NCBI GenBank assembly: GCA_030562195.1
Contig: JAUJPP010000005.1
Coordinates: 30,553,106-30,617,105, forward strand
Origin: Nipponacmea schrenckii
Taxonomy: Eukaryota > Mollusca > Gastropoda > Lottiidae
DNA length: 64,000 bases
Direction of reading: 5' to 3'
Of the stretch, positions 12,001 to 24,000 are shown in pieces (the stretch's first letter is position 1; the number at the start of each line of letters is the position of its first letter). The notes under the pieces were generated by a model. That model saw nothing but the letters and a program-made list of their open reading frames with translations. It was not told the DNA's origin and ran no database searches. Made by a program: the position numbers and the translations under genes.

Positions 12001-15000
12001 ATACTTGACGATACATGGTAATCCATAAAAAATAGTAGACAATGTTTTATTTACTTGTCGGTTATCAGTATATCACATCCGTAAATTTCTTTAGCAAACT
12101 TCACTGAAATCCATTGTTTTAAATAACTTACAAGACGGTGGATATAAGCCACCCTATGGTCTTTATTACCTAATTACCACAGACCGGGTTGAATTCATTT
12201 TCGTAAGCTTGTACATATTTAATAGTTGGTGGAAGTTATTAAATCCTAAGGTTTACGCTAATAAAATAACGTGGACCAAATTGAAATTAGTTCCGTCATT
12301 TAGACATAATCATTCAAGATAAAATTCCGGGTCAATCAAATTGAAATTTGTATCCACTATCATGAAAAACCACCACTTAAGTTTAGAATTATGATTCCAC
12401 AAAAACGTATACGAAACGAATGAACGTCGTAGATACTACATAAAAAAAAATGGCTGACAGTAACAACATACAAATCGAAAATGCCCCCGCGAAATATAAG
12501 TCTAAAGTTTGGAAAAACTTTGGGTTTCTCAAAGGGGATTCAAACAAGGCAGTCTGTAAGCTTTGTAAAACTATTTTGAAATATTCAGGAAACACAACTA
12601 ATTTATATACTCACATGAAAAGACACCATTCGAATGATGAACTTTTAGATAAAAACGAAAGTAGCAATAGCAGCGGAAGTAAGCCCACCAACGATACTAC
12701 TAGTACTGTTACTGGACAACAAAAAATTGATAGTGCATTTAAACAGAAATTGGCTAAAGGTTCAAAGAGATCAAAAGAAATTACTGACAGTATAACGAGA
12801 TTCATTGTTGAAGATATGCAGTCATACTCAGTTGTAGAAGACAAGGGTTTTAGAAATTTGATTCACACATTAGAGCCCAGATATACTATTCCAGGAAGAT
12901 TTCTCTGAAACAGCTGTTCCTAAGTTATATAAAAATGTCAAGGATGAGGTTTTAAAAAAACTGGATGAATCTGACAGAATAGCTTTAACGACAGATGGTT
13001 GGACATCCAACAGTAACCAATCCTACATCAACATTACCTGCCATTTCATAGATCTGAACTGGGAATTATGCTCTTTATGTTTTACAAACCAGAGAATTTT
13101 CTATTAGTCATACTGGTATGAATATTTCACAGTTGTTGGTTGAGGCTACCGAAGAGTGGCAAATCAAAGATAAAAGCCCTGCTTTGGTCAGTAACAATGC
13201 AAGCAATATGATATTAGCTGGACAGGAATCTGGGTGGGATGTTTTGCTCATACGCTAAATCTTGCTTCTGTTTCAAAATTGGTGGCAAGAGTAAAGAGAA
13301 TCGTAGGCTATTTTAGAAATAGTACCAGAGCAGCAAGTATATTGAAGGAAAAACAGAGTCTGTTGAGTTTACCAAATCATAAATTAAAGCAGGATGTCTG
13401 TACACGGTGGAATTCAGCATTAGACATGTTAGAAAGAGTGTTGGAACAACAGCCAGCAATTGTAGCATCTCTCCTTGAAAAAGATTTGAGAAACAGAGAA
13501 AAAGATCACATTGAGTGAGGATGACATAACTCTTGCTGAAGATATTGTTAAAGTATTGGCACCAATGAAAACAGCAACAACTGTCATGAGTGATGAAAAA
13601 TTACCTACTCTTTCCATATTAAGTCCTATGTATTATCAGATATTAGAAGAAATGCAACCTCATGTAAAGGATTCATCCACTGTAAAGAATGTAAAAAAAG
13701 CATTGAGTGATGACCTTATTTGCTACACAGACACCATGGATGTCTTCAATAAGGCTTCTGCTTTAGACCCTCGTTTCAAATCGTTACCTTATTTGTCAGA
13801 TGGGGAGAGACATAGAATTTTGTATGAATTGACATCAGAAGCTGAAACTTTAGTCAGATTTCAAGACAATAACCCACAACACAATTCCCCTCCCAAAACA
13901 TCAGGAACTGTAGTAGATCAAGCCAGTAGCAGTAGCAGTAATCTATGTACCTTAACTTCTACTACAAACATATCAAGTACTGAGAGTAGCAGTTCAGATG
14001 AATTTTCACCATCTCAACCAAAGAAGACAAAAGGGGATGCCAGTGCCTTGTCACAGTTATTCAGAAATAAATTTTGTGAAGTAAGAGATAGTGAAACTAA
14101 GAAATCCACGATTGAAGTAATAGAAGAAGAATTAAATTCTTATAAAAAAGAGACTGTTTTAAAATTAGAGAAGAATCCCCTCCATTGGTGGAAACAAAAT
14201 TGTTCCAAGTACCCAATGTTGGCTGTTTTAGCTAAAAGATATCTATGTATTCCTGCCAGCTCTGTTCCATCAGAAAGAGTATTTTCTTCAGCAGGAGATA
14301 TCATTACCGCTAAGAGATCCTGTATAAAACCAAAACATGAGGATGAACTCATATTTCTTAAAAAAAAAATATGCAAAATGCTCCAATTACAATTAAAAGG
14401 TGTTTTATTTGACATTTAATTCAGTGGACAGACAGCCAAATTTTTTTTTTATTTAACAGTTAATTAGTGAAATACCTCAGGAAACTAGTTAATTTACTAG
14501 TAATAACATTTTGTTAATTGTTACCTCAACATATAAAATAATGTTAAAATTATAAATATTTGAAAACAAAAAGAAAAAGTGTTACTTTTTATCTATTACC
14601 CCATATCGCGATACGTATCGTATCGTGAACCTTGTATCGCAATACGTATCGTATCGTGGCATTACTGGCAATACCCAGCACTAAATTTTTCTAAGTCAAG
14701 GGCAATAACTTAACAATTCATTGAAAAACTGTCAAATTCAAACTTGACTGAGGCCTAATCAATTCCAATGCTCACACCAAGTTTCATCAACATCCTCTGA
14801 AAATTGGAGGATTTATTGCATCGAAACAAAAATTTTGACAAGATTTTTCTAAGTCAAGGGCTATAACTCAAAAACCTTTCATGCGATAATTTCCATTTTC
14901 GAACTTGACTCAGATATCCTTAATACATACATGTATACCAAGTTTCATTAAGATCAGATAATAACTGTAGCCTCTATTGTGGATACAACCCAAATTTGAC

Positions 15001-18000
15001 ACGTTTTTACTAAGTCAAGGGCAATAACTCAAAAACCGCTCATGCGATTATTTCTATTTTCGAACTTGACAGAGATATCATCAATATATACATGTATACC
15101 AAGTTTCATTAAGATCGGATAATAACTGTAGCCTCTATTGTGGATACAACCCAAATTTGACGCGTTTTTAATAGGCAAAGGGCAATAACTCAAAAACCGC
15201 TCATGCGATTATTTCTTTTTTCGAACTTGACCGAGATATCATCAATACATACATGTATACCAAGTTTCATTAAGATCGGATAAAAACTGTAGCCTCTATT
15301 GTGGATACAACCCAAATTTGACGCGTTTTTACTAAGTCAAGGGCAATAAGTCAAAAACAGTTCATGCGATAATTTCCATTTTCGAGCTTGACTGAGATGT
15401 AATCAATATATACATGTATACCAAGTTTCATTAAGATTGGATAAAAACTGTAGCCTCTATCGTGGATACAACAAATGTGGACGGACAGACAGGGGCAACG
15501 GCAATATACGTCCACATTTCCATGTGGGCGCATAAAAAGGGTATTGGAATAAATGTCTGGACCGGCAAATTGTTGTCTGATGCCGACTACAAGTCATTAC
15601 TACTTTTGTTTTCTCATTTGCTTTGTCCCCGCCCACAGAGTTCATATTAACCACGAAAACCTGTTCTTTCAAAAATTCCCTCATTGCACACTACATGGCA
15701 CCTGTGTAGGCCATAGAAGTTCATATAATTGGTAAAAAACCATTAGACTACATATTACATTTCCATTATTGGACTGTCAAAACGCCTACAATTTGGGTTT
15801 GGAAACTTTGTTATAGTAAAAACTGACTCCGTGTTTCTCTTCTCTCAATGATCGGAAAGTTTTGAAACACATACGCATTGAAAGCTTATTCATTTGCCCG
15901 TTTAACGATATATATGATACCTATGAGCAAATTTTTTTGAAGCTAATAGGAGCAGCTTAAGACGACGAAGTAGTGTTTCGGCCACGTTAGACAGTTATAA
16001 TAGATGTTGTGTTTACTACCACTTGGCGGCGCTGCGACTTCGCTGGTACTAAAGGGAGAAGAATAGCTGTCATGTCTTATTATTTATATGATCTTTGCTT
16101 TAGTAGAGTACTTATCAAAATGCAATCAAAACTGTAGTTTGTAGAGTGAGCACAAGACAGCTATTCTCATTTTTGCGATTCCACTAAAAATTGTGCGATC
16201 ATCACTAAAATCAATACAATTTTTCTTTGTGATGCCATGAACTCACATACCAAAAATTATTAAAATCCAATCAAAACTGTAGTCTGTAGAGTGAGCACAA
16301 GCAAAGTTGCTCGCATTTTTCCCAAATCGCGCTAAATCGGACACTGTATCTTTGCTAAAAATTATCTGATCATCACCAAAATCAATACTGTTCCTCTTTG
16401 TGATGCCATTAACTCACAAACCAAAATTTTCAAAAATCCAGAAAAACTGAAGTCTGTAGAGTGAACACAAGCAAATGTGAACTGACCACAGACAGACAGA
16501 AAGTTAAACACAATATACGCCCTACATTTCATGTGAGGGCGTATAAAAATCATTCGTTAAAAAAAGTCATCAAATTCAAACTTGACCGCCGTCTTATTAA
16601 TTCCAAAGCTCACACCAAGTTTCATTCAAATCTATTGAAAATAGTAGCTTCTATTGTGTCTACAACAAATATTGAGGCAGGGGCAAACTTGACCGCCGTC
16701 TTATTAATTCCAAAGCTCACACCAAGTTTCATTCAAATCCATTGAAAATAGTAGCTTCTATTGTGTCTACAACAAATATTGAGGCAGGGGCAATAACCAA
16801 AAAACTGTTAATCGAAAAATCATCAAAATCAAACTTGACCGCCGTCTTATAAATTCTAATGCTCACACTAAGTTTTATACAAATAATTTGAAAATTGTAG
16901 CTTCTATTGTGTCTACAACAAATGTTGACAGACCGACAGACGACAATCACGTCCACGTATTCATGTGGACGTATAAAAATAGAAATTATCCTTTGGTTAA
17001 TATCACTAAGTGTTAAGAAGCAATTGTTAATGAATAAACCAGCAAATGGATGGATATGTGGTACTACAATTTTGTATTATTAAAAACAATAGCATATGCC
17101 ACTTGCTCACCTCACTAATATCCACGTTGTGCCTTATGCTTAGCAAAGTTCTCAGGTCAGCCATATATTCTGAGCAGTCCAGATGAAAAACTACTAAAGT
17201 CGCAGTTTAAGCGATGAATAACTGGAGAGAAGGAGTTGTTATTGTGGTCATTACTATTCAGGCAATGGCATATTGACAGAGTGAACTTCAATAAATTCAT
17301 TTTTCGGGATACTTCACTTAAAATATCAATACAACATGCTTGTTGATGCGCATATCAGAAATTTCAAACATGAAATACCATTTTCTCACCATCACGAGTG
17401 ACACAAATAAACAATGATCTTCCAAGTACTATAAACTGATGACTATGTATCGATTACAAAGTGGGCATATGAAAAAGTTTCATCATAATTTCAACAATCT
17501 ATTTGAGGAGGCTACTCATGGGTTTTGAATACAGTGGAGATGCCATTAGCCAGTTGCCAATAATCTTCCAACCCAGTTATCTTCTTGATTTGGGCTATGA
17601 AAGGAAAATTTATTATTAATCATCTGGTCAAATGTCACCATGAGCTCTTAGAACTGACTTCTAGGGTATCAGTATTTACGTTTAGAGTTTTGAGATGTAT
17701 TTAAAGGGATAATAGGCGTTAGAACGAACATAAAAAATTAAGTTCACTCAAATTTGGACAATAACAGTATATATCCATCAGTGGACTTACCTATACCGTA
17801 CATTTCCATGTATAATGCGCAGGTGTTTGCCATAAAATGGGCCCAACAAGGAGGGGGTGCGCACTATATACGGTTAAATAAATTTGGAGTATTTTTTCCC
17901 AACGAAAATGCCGTAAGTCGATGTTAAGGATCCGCCATTTTTTCTTGTGTAAAAGATTGAATTATGATTTTAATAACGGCACAATATGATTATTATTTTA

Positions 18001-21000
18001 TAAATTAAATATTTATTGTTAAATATTTGAACAAAACTATTAAAATGGAAAATGTTACGTGAAGACAAGAGGTACCAAAAATAATGTTCACGGGCCAAGC
18101 ATTTTGGATGGCTTTTATAGTAGGAACAATTGATTGTCATGCTTGATGACATGCCTCAATACGTAATCGAGTCTTGCCTGAATATAAATACGGTTACCAG
18201 AATAACTGGGTTTTATATAATCCATTGTTTTCCTAATTATTCATCAGATATGAAACACAAGGTTCACGCCGTCAACTTTTTCATTTCCGTTGAGAGGCAA
18301 TACTAGTCGATAAATCTATGCGGGGGGGTAAAATCAGACGATAAAAATAAACTATTGAGCGAATCGTGTCACTCCAGCGATGATTAAAGACTTAATTAAG
18401 AAAGACAATGATATTTATTAACGTTAAACAAACGAAACAATCATAATTAAGTATTCACACAAAAGGAACTGACGCAATATCATGATTATTATTCGCATTA
18501 TGATTACAAGTATAATGGGGCCTATTAGTCTTACACCAAGTCAGTTACCGTAAGCCCTCGAATTCCTGTCAATGGTATCTTCTTCAATACATCTAAGTTT
18601 ACCGGGTAATTGCAAATTTTTATTCCAATAGAATATCATCCTCGGTACCGTAATTTAATAGCATGATACATGATTTCTAAATAACACTCAATAATACCAT
18701 TACGAGAGATTAGAAGCAATAAATACGGGATTAAAATGGATTTTATTATAAAAATAAATAGTAGAAACGTAAGTTGCAGTGGAACATTGTTTATTATAAA
18801 AAAAAATCTATGAATGGTGACTTACGTATTGACAACTATTTCCCGCTATGAAATGCCAACTTAAAGTCGTGTTTTTGCCGCGAAAAGGGGTGCGCACTAT
18901 ACATGGGTAAATGAATTTTCCCCGATTTCGCGGAGGCAAGGAAGGGGTGCGCATTATACATGCCTGCGCATTATATTCGGAATTATACGGTACATCGAAA
19001 TCCCTCATAAATCAGATAAATCCCCAAAATAAAGTAGTTAATCATAAAACGCTTGAGCCATCCATCAAGCGATTTTCAAATCGTGTATATATAAAGGGAA
19101 GTAACTCTAACATGCGGGTTTTCACGCGTCCTTGACCCCTACTGTTGAATTCCACAATGATGTTTGACCTGTGCTTATTGAGCCTGATGCTGAATGGGGT
19201 GATAGTTTGTCCAACATATTGCATGTTGCAACAGGAACAGGTCAAACAATAAACCACAAAACTTGAATCACATGACACAGTGTCTTTAATTGGGAAAGTC
19301 TTTGTTTCTGATAATATTAGTTGTTTCTATGGTATCACATGATTTACAAGGTGGTCGTTTTCTGGTTTACATCCCCAGGGTTGCTGCTCTTTGGTTTGTT
19401 GTTTTCTAATTTTGTTCATAAATAATAAGTTGCCAATAGTTCTGTTTCTTTTTTCAAACATTAAACTTAATAAAGCAGGTAAAGCTCCTAGAGTAGCACC
19501 TCATTTTAATATACCTGGACATTCATTTAAATCTACCATTCTACAGAAAATTTATAATAATGATAAAAGAAAATTGGATTTAGCTGAATCGATTTTGATA
19601 CATAAATTGAAAACAGTTTGGCCCAGTGGACTAAATGAATACATTCCTGATACTATGAGGAACTTTTCAAAGTAATATATCTCTGATTACAACCCCCACA
19701 TGTGCTGTTATCTTATTTCCATATTTATGACCTCATATTTTATCCTTTGACATCATTCACTGATGACTTCACTTTGTAGATAGTTGTTTATGTAACCAAG
19801 ACGTCATGCTTTTTATGACGTCATCATATTAAGTCATTTTGCTTTTTAAATTGTGTTGGTTTTTTGACTCCCTGAGGAAGTGTGTTTTTAGACACACGAT
19901 ACGTTGGAGGAATAAATGGTTTATTTTGACAGAAGTTTTATTTTCTAAAGGCACATTTATGTGTGGGCATATAAAAACCGTTCATCGAAAGATCTCATCA
20001 ATATTAATGATCACAGCAAGTTTCATTAAAATTCGACAAAAACTGTAGTCTCTATCGCATTCACAAGCAATTGTGGACGGATGGACCGACGGTAGGACCG
20101 ATGGACGGACGGACAGGGGTGACGACAACATACGACCATACGATCAATATCAAAGTTTTCACTGAAACTTTAGTTTTCTATGTCAATATTCTTTACCGTA
20201 AATCAATAAAATATCATTCTTTACATGTATTTTAATTGCCAGTAACATGCGTTAATCCATTTGACCCGATTATTGTTCTTAAAACGACCGGTAAACTCTA
20301 CTTTCACTTTCTGATAAATTTTTACAATAGCCTTAATTTTTCTATAAAAAATTTTGAAGTCTCTACTACAGTACTTTATAATAATCGTAAATACGATGAA
20401 ATCTATCAATATTAATCAGCAACATGCTATAAGATTAATTTAGAGAAGATTATGAAATTACTTTATTATGGTTGCTTATTGAAGGTGGGCTCTTAAAATA
20501 GGTGGTCGTTTGAGAAGGATATACTGTAATATCTAAATTCAAACTTAAATAATAATTCTAAGCAGTACTTACCACTTTCTTTGACTTCAACTTTTGGTGT
20601 TTGCTTTATTTCTTCCACTTCTTTTTCAGAAGGAACTGGAGACTGAATTTTTTGTTCTTGTGTTGTTGATTTCACACTTACGTCTTTGTTCACATCCACT
20701 GCCACCTGTGATATTGGAGATACAACACTTGTCTTTGATTTTATAGGTGTAACTTCTGTTTTCTCCATAGAGCCTTCTGATTTTGGTTTTTGAATTACCG
20801 GTATATCTTTTGTATTGGCTGCTGGAGGAGAAGAATTTTTTACACTAACTGTCACAGGAATCTTCTGAGATTTTGGTACTGATTCTGTCACTACATGAGA
20901 TGATACTGGTTTCGACTCTGTTAAATTTTGTGCACTAATACTTCCTGATTTGACATCAATGTTATTCTTTTGAGGTTGCGATGGAATAGACACAGGTTCG

Positions 21001-24000
21001 CTTTTTGAAGATGGAAGTTCTTTTTCTGGTAATTTGTCCAGATTTGCTGACACTACAGCTGCTTTAGGTGATGTCACATTTTGCATATTAGAAACATTAA
21101 CATTATATTCATTTGCTTCAAATACAACAGCGTCTTTTTGATGTTGGTTAGATTTGACTGATGAATCAGGAATAAATGAAGGTGGATCAACAGAGGTCTC
21201 CCCTGTTATAACATCACCTGATGCCATATTAATTGAATGTTGTTGATTTTGTTGTATGTCATTTGAATGCTGTAGTGAATTAGGCTCTGGTGTGATAGAA
21301 TCTTGTGTGCTATCTGATACATTTGGAGAAGCCATACCATCTGATGAGTTGGAGCTGTGTTTAGCAGGTTGTGAACGTAATGTTGCAGCTACTTGAGAAG
21401 CAAACTGTGCACAGATTTCATTCTGCTGCTGAGGAGGAGATGTCTACAATAAATATAATTAACAGCTATGATATAAAGGTAGCTTGCAAGGCAAGGTAAT
21501 ATATGCCACATTGAAGCATTGAATTTGAACTCAAACTTGACAGTACCGCAATTCCAGAATGAAATATTCAACCTTCAATCATATACTTCTTTACTTGGGT
21601 GATAATTGTACATTAGTTTCATCAATTCGTCCAGAACTGTACCTTAAAGATATGTTGCCTTATTTTAATATATATATACCATAATTGGACCGGTAATACT
21701 TATATCAATAGAAAGGTGTTCTAATGACTGGGAAAAATACCAGATGGTCCCACAGGTCATTAATTAACTTGTAATGAGGCTAATTATGACCGGAATTCCC
21801 ACGGTAGGGTACTAACATAGGTATGTACGTCAAGTCTCAAATGTTGATCATCCAGTCTGTCAATTCGGTACATAAATCATGACGTAACCAGACGCTGTTG
21901 TTATTGCCCACATTCCTTAATATTTTCCACAACAACAATGGTATTTTGGTATTCCATTTATTATCTCTAGCAAAAGGCAATAAAACGTTTAAATATTCTG
22001 TTAAAACATTATGAATTAATCTAAATAAGTTTTAACTCACTAATAATAAAATACAACATCAATTTTTAGACGCCTTCATTCATATGACGTCATTTGGTCA
22101 CGTGAACAAACATGGAGTCTAAATTTGGCGTTTTAAAGCCGATCAGAGTCAAATGGATTCCACAAGCATTTCTACGTCCACATAAGTCCTTTGATCTTAG
22201 GCAACCCATCTTTAACTAACAAAGCAGTAACTCATAAAAAAAATTCAAAATTGGTCAACAATTGTGCCTTCTAAAGTGTTTAACCCAAAATTGAACCAGT
22301 TTTCAATACCTATGTCAATTACTGATACTTTTAAATTTTTCTATTTATATAGGGTTCATCCTCAGGTGATAAATATTCATGCCAAGTTTCATCAATATCT
22401 ATGAAGTATTGCACATTGAAGTGTTTCAAGAACAAGGAAAAGAACTCATACTAAATGTTTTTCGATTTAGCCCATTTTCAATAGGGTTAATTCTTGAGTG
22501 ATTACAAAGTCTCACAGTCATTTAAGCACATTTTGATACAGTACTTAAGGCACACGGTCAGATAAGCACATGTCATTTAGGCACAGCACGCATCACACAT
22601 GACCAGACAAATCTCCTTTTTGCTACAGACTTAAGACAGATTCCTTTACCTGGTAAGCACACATGCAAGATATTGCCAAGATGACTACCAAAGTTTTGGG
22701 TTTGGAGAGAGGGGGATGGGGGTGGCTGGGTCTTAGAATGAACATACCAAGTGGTTGCCTAGCAAGATCCGCCCACATTAAATATATTCTCTGTTTTAAC
22801 ACAGGCAAAAACTCCAACAGTATTTAGGTCTAATCCAAGTTCTCGTCAATATAAATGTTCACAACAAATTTCATTAAAATCAGATGAAAACTGTATTGTC
22901 TATCGCAATCACAAGCCGCGTTTTGACTAAGCCAAGTGCAATAACTCAAAAACAGTATATTGAAATGTCAATTTCGAACTTGACCAATATGACATCAACT
23001 TCGATGATCACACCAAATTTCATTCCAATCAGATGAAAACTGTTGTCTCTATCGTGTTCACAAGTCTATTTCGACACAATTTGACTTAGTCAAAGGCCAA
23101 TAACTCAAAAAACGTTCACCCAAAAATCGTCACGATCAAACTTGTCCAAGATCTCATCAATATAAATGATCACAGCAAGTTTCATTCAAATCCATTGAAA
23201 ACTGTTGTCTCTATCGCGTTCACAAGCCAATTTTGACGCGTTTTGGCTAAATCAAGTGCAAAAACTCAAAAACCGTTCATCGAAAAATAGCCAATTTCGA
23301 ACTTGTCCGAGATCTCATCAATATTACTGATCACAGAAAGTTTTATTTAAATCCGATGAAAACTGTAGTCTCTATCGCGTTCACAAGCTAATTTTGACGA
23401 GTTTTGGGTAAGTCAAGTGCAATAACTCAAAAACCGTTCATCGAAAAATAGCTTATTTCGAACTTGTCCGAGATCTCATCAATATAAATGATCACAGCAA
23501 GTTTCATTTAAATCCGACAAAAACTGTAGGCTCTATTGCGTTCACAAGCAATTGTGGACGGACGGACGGACCGACGAACAGGGGTGACGACAATATACGA
23601 CCACATTATAATGTGGGCGTATAAAAACGTTCACTCAAAAATCGTCAAGATCAAACTTGTCCAAGATTTCATGAATATAAATGATAACACCAAATTTCAT
23701 TCAAATCAAATGGAAATTGTGATCTCTATTGCGTTCAAAAGCCAATTTTGAGGTGTTTTGACTAAGTCAAGAGCAATAACTCAAAAACCATTCATCGAAA
23801 AATTGCCCATTTCGAACTTGTCCGAGATCTCATCAATATAAATGATCACAGAAAGTTTCATTTAAATACGATGAAAACTGTTGTCTCTATTGGTTCACAA
23901 GCAATTGTGGACCGACGGACGGACGGACAGGGGTGACGACAATATACGACCAAATTATAATGTGGGCGTATAAAATGAAATGAAATTAATGGCATTTTAT

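Larger units (their letters stand above)
11467..15538 (+). mobile_element. HINE, subfamily A, split by a hAT element
   Basis: Canonical 5' end at 11467. The body is interrupted at 11911-14683 by a hAT element and continues with about five more ~160-bp monomers (AAGTTTCATTAAGATCGGAT every ~160 bp). It ends in GGACGGACAGACAGGGG, hairpin CCACATTTCCATGTGG and GCGCATAAAAA. It is itself nested in the 33-bp-TIR element. Confidence 0.8.
10865..16097. mobile_element. DNA transposon with 33-bp TIRs and 7-bp TSD, containing nested elements
   Basis: 10865-10897 and 16065-16097 are inverted copies of each other with one mismatch in 33. They are immediately flanked by the same CTTTAGT (10858-10864 and 16098-16104). 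Removing the nested HINE (11467-15538) leaves about 1.16 kb. The left end carries a short ORF with a splice donor, and the right end is CpG-rich with TGGCGGCGC. TIR length and a 7-8 bp duplication would suit a P-like element, but no transposase is visible and the superfamily is unresolved. Confidence 0.7.

Noticed and set aside
15351..15735. Overlapping 60-75 codon ORFs on both strands
   Set aside because: Made of HINE 3' end sequence and flanks; no recognisable domain.
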